A stretch of DNA of 64,000 bases from Pseudomonas sp. Ant30-3 (GCF_000690905.1 NZ_JMCL01000059.1:1-64000), one strand, 5' to 3'. Numbered from the stretch's first letter, positions 1-8,660 are shown. Program-made: numbers and translations. Notes: a model not told the origin generated them from the letters alone.

Positions 1-136
1 CAGCTGCCGAGCCTGCGAGGCTGCGTTCGACTGCGCAGCAGTCGCCGATCGGCGAACGCTATTTCACCGAAAGACCGCGTCGACGTATCTGACGACAGCT
101 GCGCAGCCGAACGCAGCCTCGCAGGCTCGGCAGCTG
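1..136. repeat. REP-type inverted repeat (REPIN-like)
   Basis: Bases 1-29 and 108-136 are perfect 29-bp inverted copies of each other, separated by 78 bases. Each arm holds its own small palindrome around GCCTGCGAGGC. The left arm begins exactly at the window edge, so the element may extend further left. It resembles the extragenic REP pairs of Pseudomonas and codes for nothing visible. A related motif (gtaggagctgccgaaggctg) occurs near 35481. Confidence 0.75.
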
Positions 137-387
137 CTACAAAAAGAACCGCGACAGCCGAGCTATTCGATGATTGTTACAAAATCTATCAAAAGTGTTT
201 ATCAAAACCCCACCTATATGAATGCCTCCCCCACGCCTAGAATCTGTCCCGCCAACACGGCAAACCCTGATTAACCAGGTTGCAGCCCCCACGAAGGCAG
301 TTAATCAAAAAAACTCCATATCCAGTTCCACACGCAATCCCAAAAAGATTGCGTGACCCCATTCGACCTCAAAAAGGTAAATCTGAA

Positions 388-651
388 ATGAAAGCTCTAT
401 TAGTTCTGGCCCTCTCCAGCCTGTGCGCCACCGCCATGGCAGACGAGGTCCCGACTGATGTCGCCCAGCAACAACCGATCGTCGAGCAATACACTTACTC
501 AAGTCACCCGGACATCGCCAAAGTTATCTCCATGAGCGATATCCCCAATGTGTGTGAAGTTGTGCCGGTGACAATGGAATACGACGACTCCAAAGGCCAA
601 CGCCATATCATGCGCTACACCGTCATGGGCAACGGCTGCTCCAACGGCTGA
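388..651 (+). CDS. Small secreted DUF2790 family protein
   Basis: An 87-residue protein with a short Sec signal peptide (MKALLVLALSSLCATAMA, cut before DEVPT). The mature part carries the DUF2790 pattern: an early Cys (NVCEVVPV), a central M-x-Y-D-D-S-x-G-Q-R-H block and a last Cys (GNGC), so one disulphide is plausible in the periplasm. DUF2790 proteins are many and small in Pseudomonas, and their role is unknown. The start at 388 is chosen because it begins the signal peptide; an upstream in-frame start at 280 would bury it. It lies upstream of nrdB on the same strand but 530 bases away, so it is probably a separate unit. Confidence 0.8.
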   Translation: MKALLVLALSSLCATAMADEVPTDVAQQQPIVEQYTYSSHPDIAKVISMSDIPNVCEVVPVTMEYDDSKGQRHIMRYTVMGNGCSNG

Positions 652-1181
652 TCAAGACTGCCCGCAATCGAGCCTTTTTAGCGCATTGCTGCAGGTCGAT
701 TCCAGCCCGGCTCCGGCCGGGCTCAGTTGTGTTGAGAAGCGCAAAAAGTCATTGCAAAACACAAGATGTAGTGAAAAACGGCATTTTTGGATGTTTTTTG
801 AACAACATCTGTTCAGCGTCCAAATCAGCGAAAAAATTTTTGCATCAGCCAAAGCCCTGTATTACCTCGCTTTGCTCGAAAAACCCTCCCTCTCGGCCCC
901 TCCATGAGCCGATTCGCCGCACCACGCCGGCAAAAACTTCCTTATAATGCCGCCTTAAACGGGCCTGCAATATTCCCTTACAGGGACGAAAAGCCAGTCT
1001 GAAGCCCCGCAGCCGCGTCCTTCGCAGCCTGCGCCATCAGTGGCTCTCGGAACCCCGTACAAAATTCTGTTTGATGCCTGCGTATAGCTGCTGAAAAACG
1101 ACCTTTATCCAACGCGGCCAGACCGACCGTGTGAATAACCATCACATGGGCATCTGGCCCTCACGCAGGAGACGACACGTC
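652..1181. other. 530-base gap upstream of nrdB, no gene seen
   Basis: Short frames here have no family resemblance and poor codon use. A good -10 hexamer, TATAAT, lies at 943-948, which would give nrdB a leader of over 200 bases, but no convincing -35 is visible. AT-rich sequence fills about 740-860. The leader from 949 may fold, but no known riboswitch was recognised. Confidence 0.4.
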
Positions 1182-2432
1182 ATGCTGAGCTGGGACGAAT
1201 TCGACAAAGAAGACAGCGCTGAAACCGTGGTCAAAGGCGCCAACGCCGGCCACGCGACTGAAGCCAACATGGACCGCCTCGACACCGCCGGTGGTGTTGC
1301 CGCCCAAGAAGCTCGCGCTGTCACCGCGTCTGACTCCGCCGCCATCGCTCGCGCCAAGGCTGCACTGGACAACCTCGACATCGCCGAAGGCCTCGCCGAA
1401 CTCGAAGGCGCCTCCGCCCGTGTCGCCGTTGACGAAAAGCGCATGATCAACTGCCGCGCCGACCTCAACCAACTCGTGCCCTTCAAGTACGACTGGGCCT
1501 GGCAGAAATACCTGGACGGCTGCGCAAACCACTGGATGCCGCAAGAAGTCAACATGACCGCCGACATCGCCCTCTGGAAAGACCCGGAAGGCCTGACCGA
1601 CGACGAGCGCCGCATCGTCATGCGCAACCTCGGCTTCTTCTCCACCGCCGACTCCCTGGTTGCCAACAACCTGGTGCTGGCTGTTTATCGCTTGATCACC
1701 AACCCGGAATGCCGCCAGTACATCCTGCGCCAAGCCTTCGAAGAAGCGATCCACACCCACGCCTACCAGTACTGCATCGAATCGTTGGCCATGGATGAAG
1801 GCGAGATCTTCAACATGTACCACGAGATCCCGTCGGTCGCGAAAAAAGCCACCTGGGGCCTCAAATACACCCGCTCGATCTCCGATCCGAAGTTCGAAAC
1901 CGGCACCGTCGAAACCGACAAAGAGTTGCTGCGCAACCTGATCGCGTACTACTGCGTTCTGGAAGGCATCTTCTTCTACTGCGGCTTCACCCAGATCCTC
2001 TCCATGGGCCGCCGCAACAAAATGACCGGCGTCGCCGAGCAGTTCCAATACATCCTGCGCGACGAATCCATGCACCTGAACTTCGGCATCGACGTGATCA
2101 ACCAGATCAAAATCGAAAACCCACACTTGTGGGACGCCGAGATGAAGGAAGAAGCGTCGCAGATGATTCTGCAGGGGACTCAGCTGGAGATTGAATACGC
2201 CCGGGATACTATGCCTCGTGGGGTGTTGGGGATGAATGCGGCGATGATGGAGGATTATCTGAAGTTTATTGCTAACCGTCGTCTTTCTCAGATCGGTCTT
2301 AAAGAAGAGTATCCGGGGACTACGAATCCGTTCCCTTGGATGAGCGAGATTATGGACTTGAAGAAAGAGAAGAATTTCTTTGAGACGCGGGTTATTGAGT
2401 ATCAGACTGGTGGGGCGCTGAGCTGGGATTGA
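1182..2432 (+). CDS. nrdB: Ribonucleotide reductase class Ia, beta subunit NrdB
   Basis: The 416-residue R2 subunit makes the diiron-tyrosyl radical used by NrdA to reduce ribonucleoside diphosphates. The EAIHTHAY block (about residues 188-195) gives the metal ligands Glu188 and His191 and the radical-site Tyr195; RDESMHL further on gives another Glu/His pair. A preceding AGGAG (1167-1171) supports the ATG at 1182 over the in-frame start at 1131. The length is normal for Pseudomonas NrdB. No nrdA is seen in the window; it may lie to the left, beyond the DUF2790 gene. Codon use changes sharply after about 2160: the first three quarters use C-ending codons almost only, the last quarter has many GGG, GAT, ATT and TTT codons. 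A strong terminator follows. Confidence 0.95.
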   Translation: MLSWDEFDKEDSAETVVKGANAGHATEANMDRLDTAGGVAAQEARAVTASDSAAIARAKAALDNLDIAEGLAELEGASARVAVDEKRMINCRADLNQLVPFKYDWAWQKYLDGCANHWMPQEVNMTADIALWKDPEGLTDDERRIVMRNLGFFSTADSLVANNLVLAVYRLITNPECRQYILRQAFEEAIHTHAYQYCIESLAMDEGEIFNMYHEIPSVAKKATWGLKYTRSISDPKFETGTVETDKELLRNLIAYYCVLEGIFFYCGFTQILSMGRRNKMTGVAEQFQYILRDESMHLNFGIDVINQIKIENPHLWDAEMKEEASQMILQGTQLEIEYARDTMPRGVLGMNAAMMEDYLKFIANRRLSQIGLKEEYPGTTNPFPWMSEIMDLKKEKNFFETRVIEYQTGGALSWD

Positions 2433-2490
2433 TCCCTAGAGCCTCCTGGCATTTGACGATTGCCATCTGAGTCGTTGAATCGAAAAAGTG

Positions 2491-2519
2491 AAAGCCCCGA
2501 TCTGATCGGGGCTTTTTTA
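2491..2519 (+). terminator. Rho-independent terminator of nrdB
   Basis: The stem AAGCCCCGAT/ATCGGGGCTT with a short loop is followed by a run of six T. It stands about 60 bases after the nrdB stop. Confidence 0.9.
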
Positions 2520-2715
2520 TGGACGGATGAATCTAATTTCAGCCTATGCCACGAGACCCGAAGGTTTGGGAGTGCTTCAGTGCTCGCAGCGTACGGCTGG
2601 TTAAGTTTTGGTAGGAACAACTGAAAGAAGCGTCGGTGTTGTCTGTAGGAATTTTCCTAGACAGTCGTAAAGGCCACTCAGTATCGTCCGAGGGTTTTCA
2701 ACCTTCGGCGACTTT

Positions 2716-3429
2716 ATGAGCGTAAATAAAAGAGATAGCGACTGGAGCATTTTTGAAATAAGGGCTGCGGTCGATGCCTATCTCAAAATGCTTGCGTTAG
2801 AGCTAAGCGGTGAGAGGTTCGTAAAGGCCGCGGAGAATCTTGCTCTGCGGGAAACGTCTTTACCCACGCGCACTAAAGGCTCTGTGGAGTTTCGGATGCA
2901 GAACATTTCGACGGTTTTGATGAAAATGGATCAGGCATTCATCACAGGCTACAAGCCAGCCAGAAATGTTGGCTCGAACGTCGAGCAGGCCATCCGGAAA
3001 GTGCTCAGTGAAAGAGGTGTTCAGCCTGGCGACCCAACCGCCCCGACAGCCGATGAAGAAATACTAGAGCGTCGCGCCGCAGCCCTCCAAAAACAAAAGA
3101 TGGCAGAGCCGCCGAAGGGCATTAAGAGACCGAAACGAGCGTCCAGCTTACGCGCGGTTTACGTCCGTGATCCCGAAGTTCGAGCCTGGGTTCGAAACGA
3201 AGCCGGCGGTCATTGCGAAGGCTGTGGTGAGCCCGCTCCGTTTCAGAAACTTGATCTGCCGTTTCTCGAAGTTCACCACGTTAAGCCCCTTGCCGAACAG
3301 GGCTCGGATCAAATTAGCAACGCTGTAGCAATATGCCCGAACTGTCACCGGCGTTGCCATCACTCGAATGACAGACAGGAATTTACTCAGTTGCTTTATG
3401 AAAAAGTTAAGCGGTTGATTCCGGAATAG
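2716..3429 (+). CDS. HNH endonuclease
   Basis: A 237-residue protein. The C-terminal part is an HNH nuclease: Cys167-x2-Cys170, the His187-His188 pair in EVHHVKPL, Asn202, and Cys207-x2-Cys210-His211 (CPNCHRR), giving both the metal site and a Zn knuckle. The N-terminal 100 residues (DWSIFEIRAAVDAYLKMLALE, then GSVEFRMQNISTVL and ITGYKP) match the domain often found before HNH in putative restriction-type nucleases. This suggests cleavage of DNA, possibly invading or modified DNA, but the target cannot be read from sequence. It is alone, with no methyltransferase beside it, and opens a short accessory stretch between nrdB and 5340. Confidence 0.85.
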   Translation: MSVNKRDSDWSIFEIRAAVDAYLKMLALELSGERFVKAAENLALRETSLPTRTKGSVEFRMQNISTVLMKMDQAFITGYKPARNVGSNVEQAIRKVLSERGVQPGDPTAPTADEEILERRAAALQKQKMAEPPKGIKRPKRASSLRAVYVRDPEVRAWVRNEAGGHCEGCGEPAPFQKLDLPFLEVHHVKPLAEQGSDQISNAVAICPNCHRRCHHSNDRQEFTQLLYEKVKRLIPE

Positions 3430-3455
3430 CCGGAAGATCAGCCGCTTGGGCCTCT

Positions 3456-3788
3456 CTACACCACAACCTCTACGTAGCTCGACTCCCCACCGCCCTCCGC
3501 TCCAAACGACCAACCCCATACAAACGCCAGCGTTGGACGCCCTGCCTGATCAACCGCCACCGTGCCACGGGACCAGCCGGAGAGAATCTCGCCCTCGATG
3601 GTGATGCAATGAAACAGAAGCTCGATGGTATCGGCGCCAGTCACGCGGCCAACTTGATGCCCCATGCGGATTCGACCACCTCGGTAAGTGCTCGAAATGG
3701 CATCGCCCTCAACCTGGTAATGGAATACGGTGCCCGTGCCGGAGAGCCCGTGGGTGTTGCCGGAAACAGCGAATTGGCGGTTGTTCAA
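3456..3788 (-). CDS. Small protein of the family annotated 'N-acetylglutamate synthase'
   Basis: A 110-residue soluble protein with NNRQFAVSGNTHG, the TVFHYQVEGDAISSTYRGG block and a WSFG/ESSYVEVV end. These mark a small beta-rich family often labelled N-acetylglutamate synthase in databases; the label has no catalytic support here because there is no GNAT fold. The only usable start is TTG at 3788, and no clear ribosome binding site precedes it. An in-frame stop lies just upstream at 3810-3812, so the first residues may be lost or altered by the decay of the reading frame next to it. It converges on the HNH gene with a 26-base gap. Confidence 0.6.
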   Translation of the reverse strand: MNNRQFAVSGNTHGLSGTGTVFHYQVEGDAISSTYRGGRIRMGHQVGRVTGADTIELLFHCITIEGEILSGWSRGTVAVDQAGRPTLAFVWGWSFGAEGGGESSYVEVVV

Positions 3789-4183
3789 GCGTTGAAAGAC
3801 TTGAGAAAGCTAAGTTTGCATGGATATCGCGTCCTTGGTTTGGGATTCCATTTCTGTCTCCAAAGATCGTAAGCGATTTGTCGTGACCGATGAAGGCAGC
3901 TCTCGCAAGGTCTGCGATCAGCTTGTGGAATTGCGCGCTCAAATGGCCGATTCACGCGTTCGCGCAGCTTCTCGCGATTGAGAGCACCGGTCATGGAGTC
4001 CACTTGGTTATGGCACTCGTCGAGCATGAACTTGATGAAGGCGAAATGTTGCTTGAGGACAGTGGACCGCTTCCATCGTAGCTCCCTTCCGTAAGCAGGC
4101 CGCACGCATGGCTGCACATTTATTATCAGTTTTTTTCTGTCTGCAGCCGTTGAAACACAAGCGTTTTGGCTCGTAGAACACAC
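3789..4183 (-). pseudogene. Degraded reading frame of unknown family
   Basis: Two minus-strand frames look like pieces of one former gene. One reads LKQHFAFIKFMLDECHNQVD then SMTGALNREKLRERV (about 4065-3960). A second frame carries on with AQFHKLIADLARAAFIGHDK (about 3940-3880). A frameshift near 3960 and a stop between them break the gene. The D-S-M-T-G-x-L-N-R-E string recalls the start of GGDEF domains, but nothing else supports that. I do not recognise the family. The stretch up to 4340 holds nothing else clear. Confidence 0.35.
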
Positions 4184-4340
4184 GGAACACTACACATTTG
4201 TTTTCCGATTTTTTTGCAGACGATGTATTCAGTTGCGCCGTCTCCCAACAACTGAGAATGTTGATGCGCCGAGCTTCAATCGACAGTGGCTCCCTCTCAA
4301 TCTGCCCGCTGTTGATAGCCCCTCCCCTTTTTAAGGACCG

Positions 4341-5339
4341 ATGCCCACCATGAAATTCGACCTCGCCTACTGCCTCAGCCTCGACGACAAGCTGTCGATC
4401 TACGACGTACGCGATCTCAATTTCGACGAGACGATGGAGTTCGATTCCGCCAAGGAACACTTCCAATGTCCCAATGACGCTTGCAGATCCGCCTTCGAGG
4501 CCGCGAATGTGTTGACGACGTTCAACGCCAAAAACGTCAATTACGTTCGCACACCGCACTTCAAGAACACGCCCAGCACGCGGCATGTAACGAACTGCCC
4601 TTACGTCAGTTTCAAAACGCCGGCGTCCGGAGTGGACGCGGACGGCGCGGAAACGGATGACAGTCGCGAGGAACATTTTCCGTTGGAGTTGTTGCTGACC
4701 CGGCGTCAGTATGTGCGTAAGCCGTCCAGCCAAGCGGCCGCAGAGGATGCAGCTCGGAATTCCCCAAGAAACACTGCAACGAACAATGACGCCATGCATT
4801 CAGGCCCCGAAACGGCGCCGGACAAGACCACCGTTTTCGCCCACCCCGTGGAGTGCTTCGTTTCCAACTTCGAAGACAAAGACCTGCTCAAGCGCATGCC
4901 GCTGAAGATCGGCGAGCACACGGCGCCGTACTCGTCTTTCTTCAAGAAGATCGAATACCTGACGGACAACAAGGGGCTGATCTACTGGGGCAAGATCAAG
5001 GAGATCAAGGATTACACCCAGAGCTTCCGGATCGATTTCGAGCAGAAGATCTGGTTCAAGCAGGCGGATGAGGCGAAGAAGAAGCCTTACTCAGTGAACG
5101 TTTACTTGAGCAAGAAGTTGATCGAGAACTACCGCAAGCGCAAAGCGTTTCTGGAAGAAATAAAGCACGCCGTCGACAGCGACAAAGAGCTGTTCTGTTT
5201 TTTCTACGGCGTGACACCGCAGTTGCAGCAAGTGCCAAGCAAGAAGAACCCCGAGCAAACGTTCGGGGTGTTCAGTGCGAATATCGAGAATCTGGATCAC
5301 TTCATTATTCGTGAAGCGCCCGGGTTATCGAGTACATAA
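4341..5339 (+). CDS. Unrecognised protein with CoiA-like Cys/His N-terminus
   Basis: A 332-residue soluble protein that I cannot place in a named family. Residues 43-86 hold a possible zinc site: Cys43-x4-Cys48, His73, His82 and Cys86, with the spacing and context (ECPND-type knuckle, then RTPHF and RHVTNCPY) recalling the N-terminal knuckle of competence CoiA-like proteins. A low-complexity linker follows (about 120-160). The C-terminal half (about 165-325) is a Lys-rich alpha/beta region (LIYWGKIKEI, FRIDFEQKIWFKQ, SVNVYLSKKLI), perhaps nucleic-acid binding. AAGGA at 4333-4337 suits the ATG at 4341; ATG 4350 is also possible. It ends 7 bases from the next, convergent gene. Confidence 0.65.
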   Translation: MPTMKFDLAYCLSLDDKLSIYDVRDLNFDETMEFDSAKEHFQCPNDACRSAFEAANVLTTFNAKNVNYVRTPHFKNTPSTRHVTNCPYVSFKTPASGVDADGAETDDSREEHFPLELLLTRRQYVRKPSSQAAAEDAARNSPRNTATNNDAMHSGPETAPDKTTVFAHPVECFVSNFEDKDLLKRMPLKIGEHTAPYSSFFKKIEYLTDNKGLIYWGKIKEIKDYTQSFRIDFEQKIWFKQADEAKKKPYSVNVYLSKKLIENYRKRKAFLEEIKHAVDSDKELFCFFYGVTPQLQQVPSKKNPEQTFGVFSANIENLDHFIIREAPGLSST

Positions 5340-5346
5340 TCCAACG

Positions 5347-6519
5347 CTAGGGCAACTGTATCGCTACGCCCCCAGGATGTTGCTTGATCAGGCTATACGG
5401 TAAGACACCCCAGCTAACATTTCCGCAAACCGCCGCGACGTGAGGGAAGGCAGGATCCAATTTGATTCCCTGCTTCGTGAAATACCAGGATGGAAAACTC
5501 CAGCGATCCTCCTCGCCGTATTCGCAGTCGTTTTCCCCTTCGGCCGTATCAGTCATTTGCTCGGGATAGAGCGTGAGCAATTGCGCTACTAGCCAAGGCG
5601 CCAGCTCCTTAGTGCGGTACTCCGAATACGCATCGGATGACCCAGGCGAGGAAATATAGGCGTCGTAGTTTTCCTCGTAATGCAGCGGTTTTCCCTGTCC
5701 CACCCAGAGCACATCATCCAGTGTCAAAGATTTTCCTGTTTTGGTGTCGAGGTTGAGCGAGGCATTAATCTGATCCGGATAAGCCCCACCACAAAAATAC
5801 TCGGTGGAGACACGGACACTCATGACGTTAGGCGTCATCCACAGAGGCTGACTGGTCTGTGAGTAGAAGGCATCAGCGTAATTGGCGAAGCACCCATAGT
5901 ATCCAACGACCTCCTGCCACAAACGGCCCATCAATTGCTGATTAATGCGCTTACGCTCGTCCGCACTGTAGCCCGAAACCACTTCAAACAATTCGGCGTT
6001 GGATTGCGGCTCGCTCCACCATTGCAGCGTGTATCCCATGAAGGTCTCGGTCTTGCCTTGTGTGAGTTTCATACCTTTTAATCGCAAGTATTCGTATGGC
6101 GCCTTGTCGTGAAGTCTGACCAGATAGGGCAACGTGTCGGCGGGAACCGGGGGAAGTTTCGCCAGCTGCAATTCGACCTTTAAGATTTTGCCATCGGGGC
6201 TGGTCCACTTTCCGGACCAACCATCGGACTTGGGTTGTAAGCGAATGGTCGGAAAAGGTTTGTCCTGAGCATAACGCTGGTCCCCCTCCTCCAGTACAAG
6301 GGTTTCACCTTCCTTCGAGCCACTGAGCGCCAAGTCTTTGCGGTACTTCTGGTAAAAGTAACGCCCTTCACTTCCATCGGCGCTCACCTCCAGCACAATC
6401 GGCATTTTGGCCAGTGTGCCGGTGTAGACCTGTTTGCCGCTGTCGGCCCATAACATCGCAGAGAATGTTAAGCACACCAATAAGACAATACCAGCCAGAG
6501 AAGACAGTCCTTTAAACAT
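5347..6519 (-). CDS. Exported protein with C-terminal DUF3298-like domain
   Basis: About 390 residues with a signal sequence (MFKGLSSLAGIVLLVCLTFS) that sets the start at 6519 rather than 6609. The C-terminal part has the pattern of DUF3298 and RsiV/PdaC-type domains: a Tyr/Phe-Cys-Gly-Gly-Ala-Tyr-Pro block (STEYFCGGAYPDQINASLN) followed by LDTKTGKSLTLDDVL. The N-terminal part is a beta-rich region of repeated G/Y/K strands. The likely place is the periplasm and the ligand is unknown; related domains bind lysozyme or sugars, which cannot be claimed here. It stands alone. Confidence 0.75.
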   Translation of the reverse strand: MFKGLSSLAGIVLLVCLTFSAMLWADSGKQVYTGTLAKMPIVLEVSADGSEGRYFYQKYRKDLALSGSKEGETLVLEEGDQRYAQDKPFPTIRLQPKSDGWSGKWTSPDGKILKVELQLAKLPPVPADTLPYLVRLHDKAPYEYLRLKGMKLTQGKTETFMGYTLQWWSEPQSNAELFEVVSGYSADERKRINQQLMGRLWQEVVGYYGCFANYADAFYSQTSQPLWMTPNVMSVRVSTEYFCGGAYPDQINASLNLDTKTGKSLTLDDVLWVGQGKPLHYEENYDAYISSPGSSDAYSEYRTKELAPWLVAQLLTLYPEQMTDTAEGENDCEYGEEDRWSFPSWYFTKQGIKLDPAFPHVAAVCGNVSWGVLPYSLIKQHPGGVAIQLP

Positions 6520-7035
6520 CAAATCATCCTTGAATGCAGCGAGCATTAGCTCGCAGGGAAAGAGCCGCAGATTATGGCGAACCGCCGTCTGAGAATCGAT
6601 AAAAAGCAAATGTATTAACGATCAGCCCAGCCACATGCCGACCATCACCACATCCAAAACAAATCCTCGCATGCAACTGATCTGGAATCCGCCCAATCCA
6701 GAGCGTAGGCAATTGATAGTCACTAGCGCCCCGGCTGAAACCGCAAACGCCAGCACATCCTCGCACCCAACAAGCAGGCGCCCAGATCAAACTCGGCCCG
6801 GCCATCACTATGTACGTCTGCGTGCCAGCCCACGCAACCGGCACCGGCACACTCGGCCATAGTTGTCGACTAACTCATGCTTAACCCGCAGCAGCGCAAC
6901 GACACGCACGCACCGTCCGTCAGGATGATCTAAGCCGATCAGCAAAAATCAAAAAATCAATTTGATCCCGGCGCAAAACAACTGTACAAAATCACAGTAC
7001 TTTTCGAATCAGCACTCTTGAGCCCGGAGAACACC
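6520..7035. other. 516-base gap without a clear gene
   Basis: No intact gene is visible. An open stretch on the minus strand without a start codon (6622-6786) is listed separately. The last 100 bases are AT-rich and probably hold the promoter of the HTH gene that starts at 7036. Confidence 0.4.
6622..6786 (-). pseudogene. Possible gene remnant (3' end only)
   Basis: A 54-codon open stretch ends in TGA and has coding-like composition: EDVLAFAVSAGALVTINCLR, then SGLGGFQISCMRG and a hydrophobic end VLDVVMVGMWLG. It has no start codon and an in-frame TGA directly upstream. The A-F-A-x-S-A-G-A-L part recalls the last helix of PfkB-type sugar kinases, but the hydrophobic tail does not fit, so the origin is left open. 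Confidence 0.2.
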
Positions 7036-7353
7036 ATGGCCTCTTATGCGATGAAAATCACCCTGGAACGTATCGCCCTCTTCCAGTTCACCCCTGCTCA
7101 CTGCGCCCAGGCCCGAGCAATGCTGGGTTGGAGCGTCGAGGAGCTCTCCCGGGATTCCGGCGTTTCGGTCGACGCGATTGAGCGATTCGAGGCCAGGCGT
7201 GACGTGCCGGATGCAGATCGGCTGGCGCTGGCGTATCGGTTCGAGTCTGAAGGACTGGTGTTCTTCCCGGGCTTTGCGCCGGGGCGTGGGATGAACATGA
7301 AAAGCGCAGCGGCAGAGGCAGTGGGACGGTCGGAATATGCGATGGGTGAGTGA
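7036..7353 (+). CDS. Helix-turn-helix (XRE-like) DNA-binding protein
   Basis: A 105-residue protein. Residues about 20-65 form an XRE-type helix-turn-helix: ARAMLGWSVEELSRDSGVSV then AIERFEARRDVP, followed by ALAYRFESEGLVFFPGFAPG, a C-terminal element common in small phage-type Pseudomonas regulators. GGAG (7026-7029) before ATG 7036 sets the start; the TTG at 7018 is less likely. It stands alone and points toward the metallo-hydrolase gene. Targets are unknown. Confidence 0.8.
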   Translation: MASYAMKITLERIALFQFTPAHCAQARAMLGWSVEELSRDSGVSVDAIERFEARRDVPDADRLALAYRFESEGLVFFPGFAPGRGMNMKSAAAEAVGRSEYAMGE

Positions 7354-7399
7354 CGTACAGCGCCGGCCGCTTTTGTCCAAGCGGCCTGGATGCTGAACG

Positions 7400-8446
7400 T
7401 CAGGCGCGCTGTATTTCGCCTTGATCGCCCACGTCTTCCACCGCCATCCACCACGCACTACCCCGCTGCGGATGCATCAGGTTAAACGCCTCGCCCATTT
7501 GCGGCGTAGTAATCGACACACTGCGCTCCCAGGCCAGTGCCAGAATGCGGTCAAACGGTTCGTACCAGGCGTGCATCGACAAATCGAACGTGCCGTTGTG
7601 GATGGGCAATAACCAGCGACCTTTCAGGTCGATGTGCGCTTGCAAGGTTTGTTCGGGCTGCATGTGCACGTGCGGCCACTCCACGTTGTACGCGCCGGTT
7701 TCCATCAGCGTCAGGTCGAACGGGCCGTACTGTTCGCCGATGCGTTTGAAGCCGTCGAAGTAGCCGGTGTCGCCACTGAAGAAAATTCGCGTGGCGTCAT
7801 CGAGAATCACCCAAGACGCCCACAGCGTGCTGTTGCCATCGAACAGGCCGCGACCGGAAAAGTGCTGCGATGGCGTGGCAACGAACTGGATGCCGGCAAC
7901 CTCTGTGCCTTGCCACCAATCCAGTTGCCGCACTTTGCTGGCGTCGATGCCCCATTTGATCAATGTATCGCCAACGCCCAACGGGGTGAGGAAATACTGA
8001 GTCTTTTCGGCCAATGCCAGAACAGCCTGATAATCGAGATGATCATAGTGATCGTGAGACAGGATCACCGCCTCAATCGGCGGCAAGTCCTTCAGGCTGA
8101 TCGGTGGCTGGTGAAAGCGCTTCGGTCCGGCCCACTGCACCGGCGAGGCGCGCTCGGCGAAGACCGGATCGGTGATGAAAAATTTGTCCCGTAGTTTCAG
8201 TAATACGGTGGAGTGGCCGAGACGATAAACGCTATGGTTTGGTGCGGCGATCAAGGCATCGCGGGTCAGGCGTTGCACCGGAACAGGTGCGCTCGGCCGA
8301 GTGCTTCGCGGTTTGTGAAAGATCATGTTCCACATTATCCGGAGCATTTTTCGAGCACCTTCGCGTTGTACCGGCGCATGGTTTTTGAATTGCCCTTCTA
8401 CCTGACGAGAAGCTTCAGGCTCAGCGATGTTTTTGGCAGTGACCAT
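7400..8446 (-). CDS. MBL-fold metallo-hydrolase (NAPE-PLD/UlaG type)
   Basis: A 348-residue metallo-beta-lactamase fold enzyme. The metal motif SHDHYDHLD (H-x-H-x-D-H) is present, with later ligands in TPSQHFSGRG, FFSGDTGYFDG and PIHNGTFD. The order and the W/H-rich C-terminus match the NAPE-PLD/UlaG branch, whose members cleave phosphodiester or lactone bonds. The substrate here is unknown. I chose the ATG at 8446 as the start; the N-terminal 60 residues before LIAAPNHSVYRLGHST are poorly conserved. It diverges from a TetR gene at 8661, and the palindrome between them makes TetR control likely. Confidence 0.85.
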   Translation of the reverse strand: MVTAKNIAEPEASRQVEGQFKNHAPVQREGARKMLRIMWNMIFHKPRSTRPSAPVPVQRLTRDALIAAPNHSVYRLGHSTVLLKLRDKFFITDPVFAERASPVQWAGPKRFHQPPISLKDLPPIEAVILSHDHYDHLDYQAVLALAEKTQYFLTPLGVGDTLIKWGIDASKVRQLDWWQGTEVAGIQFVATPSQHFSGRGLFDGNSTLWASWVILDDATRIFFSGDTGYFDGFKRIGEQYGPFDLTLMETGAYNVEWPHVHMQPEQTLQAHIDLKGRWLLPIHNGTFDLSMHAWYEPFDRILALAWERSVSITTPQMGEAFNLMHPQRGSAWWMAVEDVGDQGEIQRA

Positions 8447-8566
8447 GACTGAATGACTCCAGGAAACCGCAGGATGCCCGGTTTCAGCGGTAGGATGATA
8501 ATTGGCCAAAGCACGCACGCATCAGCCCGAGACTCTAATGTTGGCTGCACAGCATTAACGAAACAT

Positions 8567-8582
8567 TACACTGCACAGTGTA
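8567..8582. promoter_or_regulatory. Palindromic operator candidate between MBL hydrolase and TetR genes
   Basis: TACACTG-CA-CAGTGTA has perfect 7-bp arms around a 2-base centre, in the 214-base divergent gap and about 80 bases before the TetR start. TetR proteins usually bind such palindromes beside their own gene. Binding is inferred. Confidence 0.5.
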
Positions 8583-8660
8583 GTTTCAAGGTTGCATCAA
8601 AGCTGATCACAAGTAAACTGCCAAGTGTAATTCTCCACTTCTTTCTGCCGAAGCGTATTT

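Noticed and set aside
759..774. ACACAAGATGTAGTGA, similar to an NrdR box upstream of nrdB
   Set aside because: NrdR boxes occur in pairs about 31-32 bases apart. No good second box is found at that distance, so one weak match is not enough.
686..947. Two short plus-strand frames before nrdB
   Set aside because: They are AT-rich with poor codon use and no ribosome binding site, and overlap each other in different frames.
3890..4081. Plus-strand 63-codon frame
   Set aside because: It overlaps the more protein-like minus-strand remnant and shows no start signal or family.
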